A stretch of DNA of 56,059 nt from a virus: IMG/VR virus record IMGVR_UViG_3300008262_000247, positions 1 through 56,059 of that record. One strand, given 5' to 3'. Made by a program: the position numbers and the translations under genes. This document shows, piece after piece, positions 1 through 7,133 of this stretch. Below the pieces are notes generated by a model. It worked only from the letters and a program-made list of their open reading frames with translations, did no database searches and was not told the origin of the DNA. How positions within the stretch are numbered: the first letter of the stretch is position 1; every line of letters begins with the position of its first letter.

Positions 1-1
1 C

Positions 2-52
2 TCAAACGAATTAGCTAACCGCTTTAAGCAATTAGCTGGTATCGTAAAATAA
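2..52 (+). CDS. C-terminal end of upstream gene, probable prohead scaffold (gp22-like), partial
   Basis: Frame 2 is open from the window edge to a TAA at 50-52 and encodes SNELANRFKQLAGIVK. The two other frames stop early. In T4-like phages the gene directly before the major capsid gene is the prohead core scaffold gp22, and a basic, amphipathic end of this kind is plausible for it. Only 16 residues are visible, so the assignment rests mainly on gene order. Confidence 0.45.
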   Translation, partial: SNELANRFKQLAGIVK

Positions 53-76
53 CAATCCATAAAAAAATAATAAAAA

Positions 77-1126
77 ATGGCAAATTTTGATTTAGGAAAA
101 CTTATGGAAGGCAAAAACCCACAAGCTGTAATGTTGGCTGAAACTCGTCAACTTAAGAACAAATGGGAAAAAACTGGTCTTCTTGAAGGTTTAAAAGAAA
201 GAGAGCAACACTCTATGGCAGTGTTGTTAGAGAACCAAGCTAAGCAATTACTTGATGAGGCAACTCAAACAGGTACTTCTACTGGTTCTGAAGAATGGTC
301 TGGAGTAGCATTACCATTGGTAAGAAGAATTTTTGGTGAAATCGCAGCGAAAGAATTCGTTAGCGTACAACCAATGAACTTACCTTCTGGTCTTGTATTC
401 TTCTTAGATTTCAAATATGGTTCATCTCAAGGTGGTCCTTTACAGTTCGCTGGTAAATCACTTTTCGGTGGTACTAACACAACTGGTTCTGCGGCTAACT
501 TCGGTAGAACTAACTCAGCTGTAAACGGTCTTTACGGCGAAGGTAAATACGGATATTCAGTAAATGACGCTTCTGCAGCTTCATTAACTACATCTGCAGC
601 AACAGCTTCTTGGGCTGATGTTGGATTTGATGGTGCACTTTCTGCTTCTGCAGCTAAAGGTGATATCGTTAAATTAACTATTTCTTATGCAGGTGGTGCA
701 AACGAATTACCTGCAACTTCTGATGTAAACGCAGTACGTTCATTCCAAGTAGGCGCTGTTGGTAGCGGTACTTTGAATACTACTCTTGGTCAATTCAACT
801 ATTCATCTGGTACAAACGTAGTATTGTTCGTATCAATGTCTAAAGGTGCTAACCCATCTACATCAACTGTAATCTATTCTGAGCAACCAGTTGCTTACGA
901 TAGAGGTGATTTTGAAGATTCAACTGCAAATAGCGCTGGTAACACAACTACTGCATTGGATATTCCTGAAATTGATCTTGAATTAAAATCAGAGGCTATT
1001 GTTGCTAAGACTCGTAAGTTGAAAGCAGTATGGACTCCTGAATTAGCGCAAGACTTAAACGCTTACCATTCAATTGATGCAGAAGCTGAATTAACTTCTA
1101 TGTTATCTGATTATATCAAACTTTAG
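77..1126 (+). CDS. Major capsid protein, gp23-like, N-terminal part (reading frame breaks)
   Basis: This is the N-terminal two thirds of a T4 gp23-type HK97-fold capsid protein. The stretch around residues 15-50 (QAVMLAETRQLKNKWE, then SMAVLLENQAKQLL) and the block EEWSGVALPLVRRIFGEIAA at about 73-92, followed by VQPMNLPSGLVFFLDF, are family hallmarks. A low-complexity Ala/Ser/Thr/Gly-rich insertion fills about residues 115-290. The family motif WTPELAQDLNAYHSIDAEAE follows near residue 318. The frame then stops after SDYIKL at 1124-1126, well before the family's usual end. The rest of the capsid continues in another frame from about 1117, and a block that normally lies between the two parts is absent. 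The A-rich leader just before ATG 77 is typical of Bacteroidetes starts. Confidence 0.93.
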   Translation: MANFDLGKLMEGKNPQAVMLAETRQLKNKWEKTGLLEGLKEREQHSMAVLLENQAKQLLDEATQTGTSTGSEEWSGVALPLVRRIFGEIAAKEFVSVQPMNLPSGLVFFLDFKYGSSQGGPLQFAGKSLFGGTNTTGSAANFGRTNSAVNGLYGEGKYGYSVNDASAASLTTSAATASWADVGFDGALSASAAKGDIVKLTISYAGGANELPATSDVNAVRSFQVGAVGSGTLNTTLGQFNYSSGTNVVLFVSMSKGANPSTSTVIYSEQPVAYDRGDFEDSTANSAGNTTTALDIPEIDLELKSEAIVAKTRKLKAVWTPELAQDLNAYHSIDAEAELTSMLSDYIKL

Positions 1127-1554
1127 GTGTTAAAATCAATAAGGTATCTAATAAGATTCACCAATTGACTTTAAGAGGTGGTGCTAACTTCTTAGTTGCA
1201 TCTCCTGATGTATGTACTATCTTGGAATCAATTCCTGGATTCACAGTTAACGCTGATAAAGATGCAATGCAATTTGCAGCTGGTGTAACTGCAATCGGTT
1301 CTATGAGCAACAGATACACTGTTTATAAGAATCCTTATATGACTTCTAACGAAATCTTATTAGGTTTCAGAGGTAATAACTTCTTAGAGACTGGTGCTGT
1401 TTACGCTCCATATGTACCATTGATTATGACTCCATTAGTGTATGACCCACAAAACTTCACTCCAAGAAGAGGTGTGATGACTAGATACGCTAAGAAGATG
1501 GTAAGACCAGAATTCTATGGTAAGATTTTTGTTAAAGATTTAGCTAATATCTAA
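1111..1554 (+). CDS. Major capsid protein, gp23-like, C-terminal part (frame -1 to the N-terminal part)
   Basis: The frame opens after a TGA at 1108-1110 and encodes QTLGVKINKVSNKIHQLTLR from 1117, then GGANFLVASPDV, YTVYKNPYM, GAVYAPYVPLIMTPL and TPRRGVMTRYAKKM. These match the C-terminal third of gp23-type capsid proteins. There is no plausible start codon; a TTG at 1165 lies inside the conserved block, so this is not an independent gene. It overlaps the upstream frame by about 16 nt. Against the gp23 family as I remember it, some 50-70 residues between the conserved AEAELTSML and QTLG blocks are missing, so an internal deletion plus a frame change separates the halves. A strong hairpin terminator follows the stop. 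Confidence 0.9.
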   Translation, partial: LYQTLGVKINKVSNKIHQLTLRGGANFLVASPDVCTILESIPGFTVNADKDAMQFAAGVTAIGSMSNRYTVYKNPYMTSNEILLGFRGNNFLETGAVYAPYVPLIMTPLVYDPQNFTPRRGVMTRYAKKMVRPEFYGKIFVKDLANI

Positions 1555-1586
1555 TCTTAATAGAATCTAACTACGATTCATAATAA

Positions 1587-1616
1587 AAAGGGGGTGAGAA
1601 ATCACTCCCTTTTTTT
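1587..1616 (+). terminator. Intrinsic terminator after the capsid gene
   Basis: GGGGGTGA at 1590-1597 pairs with TCACTCCC at 1602-1609 (one G-T wobble) around a GAAA loop. Seven T follow at 1610-1616, and AAA before the stem can pair with the first Ts. It lies 33 nt after the capsid stop and 14 nt before the next TATTTATA box. Confidence 0.9.
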
Positions 1617-1629
1617 GCTTATTACGTGA

Positions 1630-1637
1630 TATTTATA
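1630..1637 (+). promoter_or_regulatory. Putative late promoter box TATTTATA before gene 1654
   Basis: The octamer TATTTATA lies 16 nt before ATG 1654 and 14 nt after a terminator. The same octamer recurs at a similar distance before ten other gene starts or near-variants in this window. It is the reverse complement of the T4 late promoter core TATAAATA. Confidence 0.6.
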
Positions 1638-1653
1638 ATAAATAAATTAAGAA

Positions 1654-2757
1654 ATGGGACAGATAAAAGGAAATCCTGCATCGGACCGCTCACCTCAAAA
1701 TCAAGCATATACTAATTTATATGGTGTGGGTAGCGCGGCATATAGAGATATGGGTTCAAAACCGGTAATGATTGATGACCAAACTACACTTGATGCTGTG
1801 GTTGATTCGGGTTCATTAAAATACACACAAGGATATGCAAAAGATACCGATTTAACGGATGGCACTATTAATGCAGCATTTAATACACTTACGGCAAATG
1901 AATATTATGTAACTATATATTCATCATCAATACTTTTTTCTTCCGGTTCAACTTTATTGGGGGATTCTTTAGATGATAGGCATCAAATAACCGGTTCTCT
2001 TAATGTAACTGGCTCTACATCATTTTTAGGTACACATACGTTAAGTGGTAGTAATACTATTGTTGGTAATACTTTAATGACGGGAACTAATACTATTATT
2101 GGTAACACTGTTATGAGTGGTAGTATTGATGTAAGTGGTAGTTCTAATTTTCATAACTCATTATTCATAGTAACTGGGTCTCAATTTTATACAGGTTCTT
2201 CCGATTATAAGGGTAATCAAACCATTACGGGCTCTTTGGATGTTAATGGTAATATAAATGTAGCAAGTGGTTCTGAATTTTATTTAGCAGGAAATAGATT
2301 ATTCAATTGGGGACAGTTTAGTGATACATCAACACAAAGTGGGTCTGCAAATACTGCTTATTCAATGAAGTTTAACACAACGGATTTTACACACCATATT
2401 GTTATAGAAAATGGTACAAGAATTAAAGTTGAACACACTGGGATATACAATTTACAATTTTCGGCACAATTATCAAATACCGCAAACACAAATATTACAT
2501 TTGATATATGGTTAGCATATACTGGAAGTAATGTTGTAAATTCAAACACACAATTGGATGTAAATAAATCCGCAGCACAGTTGGGTAGAAGTGTTGCAGC
2601 TTGGAATTATATGATGCCAATTAAAGCAAATGATTATATTGAATTAAAATGGAGTTGCAATGCAGCCACCGGTCAATTGGTAGCAATTGGTCCACAAACT
2701 ACACCTGATAGACCAGCAGTTCCATCGGTAATTGCAACATTGACACAAATAGGATAG
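1654..2757 (+). CDS. Fiber or decoration protein with C1q/TNF-like C-terminal domain
   Basis: A 367-residue virion-type protein. Residues 1-60 look like an attachment region. Residues about 88-200 are TGS/SGS-punctuated beta repeats (for example ITGSLNVTGS), including the module YSSSILFSSGSTLLGDSLDD that recurs in the two large fibers downstream. Residues about 215-367 look like a C1q/TNF-type jelly roll: WGQFSDTSTQSG, then YSMKFNTTDF, GTRIKVEHTGIYNLQFSAQL and a closing MMPIKANDYIELKWS. Such domains are usually trimeric binding heads, so a receptor-binding or head-fiber role is inferred. It stands alone between two terminators with its own putative promoter, which suggests independent, high expression. 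Confidence 0.7.
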   Translation: MGQIKGNPASDRSPQNQAYTNLYGVGSAAYRDMGSKPVMIDDQTTLDAVVDSGSLKYTQGYAKDTDLTDGTINAAFNTLTANEYYVTIYSSSILFSSGSTLLGDSLDDRHQITGSLNVTGSTSFLGTHTLSGSNTIVGNTLMTGTNTIIGNTVMSGSIDVSGSSNFHNSLFIVTGSQFYTGSSDYKGNQTITGSLDVNGNINVASGSEFYLAGNRLFNWGQFSDTSTQSGSANTAYSMKFNTTDFTHHIVIENGTRIKVEHTGIYNLQFSAQLSNTANTNITFDIWLAYTGSNVVNSNTQLDVNKSAAQLGRSVAAWNYMMPIKANDYIELKWSCNAATGQLVAIGPQTTPDRPAVPSVIATLTQIG

Positions 2758-2780
2758 TATTATATTTCATATAAAAAACT

Positions 2781-2810
2781 AAAAAGGAGTGTAACCCACT
2801 CCTTTTTTAT
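2781..2810 (+). terminator. Intrinsic terminator after gene 1654
   Basis: GGAGTG at 2786-2791 pairs with CACTCC at 2797-2802 around a TAACC loop. The stem is extended by AAA/TTT pairs and followed by a T run at 2803-2808. Confidence 0.88.
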
Positions 2811-2833
2811 TTTACCCCTTTAGAGAAACTTTA

Positions 2834-2841
2834 TATTTATA
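2834..2841 (+). promoter_or_regulatory. Putative late promoter box TATTTATA before gene 2862
   Basis: TATTTATA lies 20 nt before ATG 2862 and 24 nt after a terminator, the same arrangement as before gene 1654. Confidence 0.6.
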
Positions 2842-2861
2842 GTGGTAAACACACTAAATAT

Positions 2862-3239
2862 ATGGCAGCAGGTAAATATTCATTCATTATAGAGCAGGGA
2901 GCAACCACAAATTTTCAAATAAATTGGACAGATGAAAGTGGCTCTGCAGTAAATTTAACTGGTTATCAAGGAAGAATGCAGTTAAGAACTTCTTACGAAA
3001 CATCTCCATTACTTTCCCTATCGTCATCGCTAAAAGCAGATGGAACTGGTATTAATTTAAGTGGGTCTAATGGAACAACACCATTATCTTCTGGTTCAAT
3101 AGCAGTGTACATATCAGCAGCATCTTCATCACTTTTAGATTTTAGTGAAGCACTTTACGATTTGGAAATGGTAAAAGGAAATGAAGTTACCCGTTTATTA
3201 GAAGGTAAGGTTAAGTTATCTAAAAACGTAACTAAGTAA
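2862..3239 (+). CDS. Small virion protein, BppU-like N-domain type
   Basis: A 125-residue all-beta protein. It opens with SFIIEQGATTNFQINWTDE, then NLTGYQGRMQLR, and closes with LYDLEMVKGNEVTRLLEGKV. This pattern (an EQGAT-type start and a DLEL...V.RLLEG end) is common in small phage baseplate-upper or fiber-attachment proteins. I infer a small Ig-like or beta-sandwich adaptor near the fibers, not a catalytic role. The next ATG lies 3 nt after its stop, so the two genes are probably translated together. Confidence 0.6.
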   Translation: MAAGKYSFIIEQGATTNFQINWTDESGSAVNLTGYQGRMQLRTSYETSPLLSLSSSLKADGTGINLSGSNGTTPLSSGSIAVYISAASSSLLDFSEALYDLEMVKGNEVTRLLEGKVKLSKNVTK

Positions 3240-3242
3240 CAA

Positions 3243-3638
3243 ATGTCCGTAGAAATAAAAAAAGATATAACAACTGTCCAAGTTGAAGTCCCAAAGACCA
3301 ATGTAGCGGTAGAAAATGCTGTTACAAATATTAATGTCCAAACTTCTCAACCACATATTATAATATCGCAAGCCGGAGTTAGTGGTAGAGACGGAACATC
3401 AGGAACATCTGGGGTTTCAATAGATATTTCTTCATTTACAACAACTGGTTCAAATCAATTTAATGGAAATCAAACCATAACCGGTTCTTTAAATATTAGT
3501 GGTAATAATTCAACCATAATATTACCAAATCATTCAACTGCACCAACTTCACCTTTATCTGGAGCACTTTATTTTAACACTAGCGATTTTCATTTTTACG
3601 GATGGAATGGTGGACAATGGAAACAATTAGATAATTAA
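3243..3638 (+). CDS. Short fiber-like protein with a minimal collagen-like motif
   Basis: A 131-residue protein. Residues 1-45 are rich in Val-Glu-Val and Asn-Val repeats (VEVPKTNVAVENAVTNINVQ), as in the base of many phage fibers. A short Gly-X-Y stretch (GRDGTSGTSG) at about residues 48-57 is a miniature of the long stalks downstream. Residues about 65-85 carry NQTITGSLNISG, and the end (PLSGALYFNTSDFHFYGWNG, then QWKQLDN) is a common phage-fiber tip motif. It is probably a short tail or neck fiber. It follows gene 2862 by 3 nt, so they form one operon. Confidence 0.6.
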   Translation: MSVEIKKDITTVQVEVPKTNVAVENAVTNINVQTSQPHIIISQAGVSGRDGTSGTSGVSIDISSFTTTGSNQFNGNQTITGSLNISGNNSTIILPNHSTAPTSPLSGALYFNTSDFHFYGWNGGQWKQLDN

Positions 3639-3671
3639 TCCTCTTTAAATTACTAAACTTACTATTTCTAA

Positions 3672-3679
3672 TATTTATA
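3672..3679 (+). promoter_or_regulatory. Putative late promoter box TATTTATA before the neck operon
   Basis: TATTTATA lies 25 nt before ATG 3705. It would drive the tightly packed run 3705-8206 (neck genes through the start of the giant protein). No hairpin terminator is obvious between 3638 and this box. Confidence 0.55.
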
Positions 3680-3704
3680 GGTAACGTTAAAATAAGTACT
3701 TATA

Positions 3705-4871
3705 ATGGCATTAGAAACATTAATATATCCTGGTTCATCTTCGTTTTTCCCAGGGCAAACCCCTTTTGGAATATATGATAATGATTATGAGTTCCAAGAG
3801 GAAGCACCTAAAGTTGCTCTTTGGTGTGCTAGAAGATTGGGATATCCTATTCAAAATATAGAACTTTTAGATGAAAATTTCTACGCTTGTTTGGAAGAAG
3901 CCGTATCGGAATATGGTGCGCAAGTAAACCAATTCAACATTCGTAATAATTTGGATACTTTAAGGGGAAAATCTAAAAGTACAAATCTTTCAAGCAAATT
4001 AATTCAGGGTTCAAATTTACCTACTTTAATTGGTATTTCCGATGCATATGGAACATTAGCAGGAGTTGGTGGAAATACCGATATTAAAAAGGGATATATT
4101 GAATTAGTTCCTGGTCAGCAGGAATATAATTTAGATACTTTATGGGCTTCGGTTTCCGAAAGCGGAAAACGTATTGAAGTAGTTAAAGTATTTCATGAAC
4201 CAGTACCGGCAATCAACAGATTCTTTGACCCGTATTCGGTAAGTGGACAAGGTACATTAAACTTAATTGATGAATTTGGATTTGGTTCGTATTCACCGGC
4301 AGCACAATTTATATTGATGCCAATGTTTGAAGATATGTTAAGAATTCAGGCAATTGAGTTCAATGACCAATTCAGAAAATCGGCATTTACTTTCAATATT
4401 GTAAATGGAAAAATTCAAGTATTTCCACGACCAACATCTCAAAATATCAATCTTTATGGAAAATTATATTTTGATTATTTTGTAAAGGATGAATTTGTAA
4501 CAAACTCAACAACGGTAACACCAAGTGTAATCTCCGATTATTCGGATATTCCTTATGATTTTATGGAGTACAGTGGAATTAATGATGTTGGTAAACAATG
4601 GATTAGAAAATATACACTTGCATTAGTAAAAGAAATGTTGGGTGCCGTAAGAGAAAAATATTCAACAATACCGATACCTGGTTCTGAAATTCAATTAGAT
4701 GGCGCGGCATTGAGAGCAGAAGCAACAACTGAAAAGGAAGCTCTGATGACTCAATTAAGAGAAACATTGGAAGAATTGAGCAGAACAAAGCAGTTTGAAA
4801 ATAGAAATACAGAAGCTACTGCTCATCAAGAAATGTTACGAAAAGTACCTTTAGCAATCTATATAGGTTAA
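3705..4871 (+). CDS. Neck protein, gp13-like
   Basis: A 388-residue protein that I place with T4-type neck proteins (gp13, head completion). Seen directly: a start with YPGSSSFFPGQTPFG, a helical block with NIELLDENFYACLEEAVSEY at about residues 54-75, and a C-terminal helical block IRKYTLALVKEMLGAVREKY followed by IPIPGSEIQLDGAALRAEA at about 300-345. The last type of block is frequent in neck proteins of marine T4-like phages. The protein would close the filled head and form the platform for the tail. It opens an operon, with the next ATG 4 nt downstream. Length is slightly above the 309 aa of T4 gp13. Confidence 0.62.
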   Translation: MALETLIYPGSSSFFPGQTPFGIYDNDYEFQEEAPKVALWCARRLGYPIQNIELLDENFYACLEEAVSEYGAQVNQFNIRNNLDTLRGKSKSTNLSSKLIQGSNLPTLIGISDAYGTLAGVGGNTDIKKGYIELVPGQQEYNLDTLWASVSESGKRIEVVKVFHEPVPAINRFFDPYSVSGQGTLNLIDEFGFGSYSPAAQFILMPMFEDMLRIQAIEFNDQFRKSAFTFNIVNGKIQVFPRPTSQNINLYGKLYFDYFVKDEFVTNSTTVTPSVISDYSDIPYDFMEYSGINDVGKQWIRKYTLALVKEMLGAVREKYSTIPIPGSEIQLDGAALRAEATTEKEALMTQLRETLEELSRTKQFENRNTEATAHQEMLRKVPLAIYIG

Positions 4872-4875
4872 TATT

Positions 4876-5331
4876 ATGGCAAGATTTGCATTATCAAGAG
4901 ATATAAAGTTCTTTGAAAGCATAGCCAGAGAACTGGTTGATGTTGTTGTTGAAACAAGTGTAGTTTTATATAAACTCATTATAGAAGATAGTAAAACAAA
5001 TCTATATGGTGAATCATTAAATAAAACTTATTATCAAGGATTAGAGTGTACTGCATTAATTGAAAGAGAATCATCAACAACTGAATATGAAGGATTTGGT
5101 GCGGATAAAAATCAATTGGTTGAATTCCGTTTTAATAGATTTACTTTAGAAGATAAAGGATTTTATCCTGAAGTTGGTGATATTATTTTTCATAATAACG
5201 CTTATTTTGAAATTGATAATATAAGAGAAGACCAGTTGATTGGTGGACAAGTTGATAATAAATTTTCAATTATTTGTTCTACATTTATGACTAGAAGAAG
5301 TACTATACAAACTGAAATGAGAATCATATAA
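4876..5331 (+). CDS. Neck protein, gp14-like
   Basis: A 151-residue protein with a core of FRFNRFTLEDKGFYPEVGDI at about 77-97, followed by IIFHNNAYFEIDNIREDQLIGG. The PEVGDI...N..YFEIDN pattern is a hallmark of the gp14-type neck proteins of T4-like phages, which bind the gp13 ring in the head-tail joint. T4 gp14 itself is longer (about 256 aa), so this is a short form. Its TAA shares one base with the next ATG, and it lies 4 nt after the gp13-like gene; that context supports a neck role. Confidence 0.6.
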   Translation: MARFALSRDIKFFESIARELVDVVVETSVVLYKLIIEDSKTNLYGESLNKTYYQGLECTALIERESSTTEYEGFGADKNQLVEFRFNRFTLEDKGFYPEVGDIIFHNNAYFEIDNIREDQLIGGQVDNKFSIICSTFMTRRSTIQTEMRII

Positions 5332-6392
5332 TGGAAAAAAGAGAAACAAATAGAGCAAAACATCGTCCAATTGATAAAGAATTTATCAAAGGTGTAAAAA
5401 TAATAGATGTAGATACGGCTATTTCAGAGTATATGTCTAAAGTTATTATTCCTGATTTAGAAGAAAATGGTAATTTATTAAAAGTTCCATTGATATATGG
5501 AAATGCTGAAAGATGGGAAGGTGCTAGAAAGCAAGGATATTTGAGAGATGCTAGAGGTAGAATTCAAATACCTATGGTAATGTTTAAAAGAAACAGTGTA
5601 CAAAGAGACGAAAATTTACCACACTTTAGAGAAGCGATTACAATGCCTTTTGCAAAAAAATATTCTGCAAAAAATAGATATGATAAGTTTTCAATATTAA
5701 ATAATGCAAAGCCGGTTTACGAATATTATAATGTTGCAGTTCCGGCATATGTAACGGTTACTTACGATGTGATTATATGGACATCTTTTACGGAACATAT
5801 GAATAAAATCATAGAGGCATATCAAAACGAAACTGATAAATATTGGGGTACTGAACAAGGTTTTAAATTTAGGTCAAAAATTGATTCTTTTGAAACAACA
5901 CAAGAAGTTTCACAAGGAACTGAAAGAATTATAAGAACAAATTTTACAATTGATGTTAGTGCTTATTTATTGCCAGAACAAGTAAATAATAAACCAACGG
6001 TTACAAAAGCATTCTCACCAAAAAGAATTGTATTTGGATTGGAAACTGATTTAACAGGTGGTAATTTTACAAATGCAAATGCATATAATGAATATGCGAG
6101 TGTAATTAATTTTGTAGCCATAAGAGGTTCTCAGATGGCAACTTTTGTAAACTCAACAACTGCAAAATTAACTAATGTAAAAAAACCATTATTACCTTCG
6201 GAGTTAATTGGTGTATTTGATACTGATAACTGGTTTAAAGTTTATATCAATGGAGATTTTATCTCTCCATCTTTTTATACATATACATACAACGGTACTA
6301 CTAAAGAAATATATTTTAACTTTTCTAATTTAAGTTTTACGTTGGATGCAAATGATGAAATAGCTATAACTGGTAAATTTCAAGAACTATGA
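5331..6392 (+). CDS. Tail terminator / tail completion protein, gp15-like (tentative)
   Basis: A 353-residue protein. Residues about 95-225 contain AKKYSAKNRYDKFSILNNAK, then PAYVTVTYDVIIWTSFTEHM and the stretch FRSKIDSFETTQEVSQGTER ending in RTNFTIDVSAYLLPE. I recall this layout from structural proteins of marine T4-like phages next to the neck genes, where a tail-completion or terminator role (gp15 or gp3) is expected. The last ~55 residues (VYINGDFISPSFYTYTYNG ... DEIAITGKFQEL) form a module that also ends the next two proteins. Its ATG overlaps the upstream stop, and its own stop overlaps the next ATG, so translation is coupled. Family confidence is moderate. Confidence 0.5.
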   Translation: MEKRETNRAKHRPIDKEFIKGVKIIDVDTAISEYMSKVIIPDLEENGNLLKVPLIYGNAERWEGARKQGYLRDARGRIQIPMVMFKRNSVQRDENLPHFREAITMPFAKKYSAKNRYDKFSILNNAKPVYEYYNVAVPAYVTVTYDVIIWTSFTEHMNKIIEAYQNETDKYWGTEQGFKFRSKIDSFETTQEVSQGTERIIRTNFTIDVSAYLLPEQVNNKPTVTKAFSPKRIVFGLETDLTGGNFTNANAYNEYASVINFVAIRGSQMATFVNSTTAKLTNVKKPLLPSELIGVFDTDNWFKVYINGDFISPSFYTYTYNGTTKEIYFNFSNLSFTLDANDEIAITGKFQEL

Positions 6393-6745
6393 ACATAAAT
6401 CATATTAAAAATATAATGAAAGAAGTGAATGAACCAAATGAATTTCAATTAGAAGCATTTGATTTATCACATCCTTATTATTGGATTTTTAGAGTAAAAA
6501 ATGTAAGAATAAAAACATTATATAAAGATTTAGAAAGATTGAGAAAGCCAACCGCTAGATTTGATGTTTTCATAAATGGTTTATTTATAAGAGAAAATGA
6601 TTATGTGTTTGAAATGGAAGTTAATGATTTTTATGTAAAATTTATAAAATCTCAATTTCCAGAATTTGACAGATTTGGTAATCCATATCAATTAGATGAA
6701 ACCGATGAAATAAAAATTAATGGTGATTTAGAAATATTTAAGTAA
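6389..6745 (+). CDS. Small virion protein with the repeated C-terminal module (unknown function)
   Basis: An 118-residue protein that I do not recognise by family. Its C-terminal half (from about residue 55: FDVFINGLFIRENDYVFEME ... DETDEIKINGDLEIFK) matches in pattern the ends of the genes before and after it: a V-I/L-N/F-G strand, a Y strand, then a D-E-I-x-I-x-G close. The N-terminal half (PNEFQLEAFDLSHPYYWIFR) is distinct. It starts inside the stop of gene 5331 (ATGA overlap) and ends 1 nt before the next ATG. A structural role at the neck or tail end is inferred from context only. Confidence 0.55.
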   Translation: MNINHIKNIMKEVNEPNEFQLEAFDLSHPYYWIFRVKNVRIKTLYKDLERLRKPTARFDVFINGLFIRENDYVFEMEVNDFYVKFIKSQFPEFDRFGNPYQLDETDEIKINGDLEIFK

Positions 6746-6746
6746 T

Positions 6747-7133
6747 ATGGGAAGAAATTTACCAAATATAGATAATGGGAGAGATTTAATAAAAAGGCAA
6801 AGACTTGCTTTTAAAGAATTTGTTTTAAATGTAAATAAAGATACTTTTATTTATAGTTTTAATCCTGATACTTTGATTTTGGATGAAACTAATACGTTTT
6901 TTACACTTACTTTAATAAATAAAAAAATTATTATAGATAGACTTCAAGTAGATGATTTTAAAGATTACATTGATGTATATTTATTTGGAGTAAAACAGCC
7001 TCAAGATAGATATAGTGTTGAGGTTAGTGGAAATAATATTATTGTTACGTTTTTTGTAGATATCACACGAGTTCCTACTGATGTATTACCTACAAATTTT
7101 GAAATAAAAGGAAAAATATCTGAAATACTATAA
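6747..7133 (+). CDS. Small virion protein with the repeated C-terminal module (unknown function)
   Basis: A 128-residue protein, unrecognised by family. The N-terminal third is basic and helical (DLIKRQRLAFKEFVLNVNKD). Residues about 68-128 (YIDVYLFGVKQPQDRYSVEV ... NFEIKGKISEIL) repeat the module seen at the ends of genes 5331 and 6389. The three therefore look like products of duplication that share one interaction surface. Its stop overlaps the next ATG (TAATG), consistent with coupled translation. A TATTTATA inside it at 6848-6855 is not near a gene start. Confidence 0.55.
   Translation: MGRNLPNIDNGRDLIKRQRLAFKEFVLNVNKDTFIYSFNPDTLILDETNTFFTLTLINKKIIIDRLQVDDFKDYIDVYLFGVKQPQDRYSVEVSGNNIIVTFFVDITRVPTDVLPTNFEIKGKISEIL

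Noticed and set aside
1095-1170. Translational bypassing or an intron as an explanation for the split capsid gene
   Set aside because: Both would leave extra sequence between the coding parts. Here sequence is missing and the parts even overlap.
6848-6855. TATTTATA box inside gene 6747
   Set aside because: It lies within coding sequence, about 280 nt before the next start, so it does not fit the 16-26 nt spacing of the other boxes. It is probably chance in AT-rich DNA.
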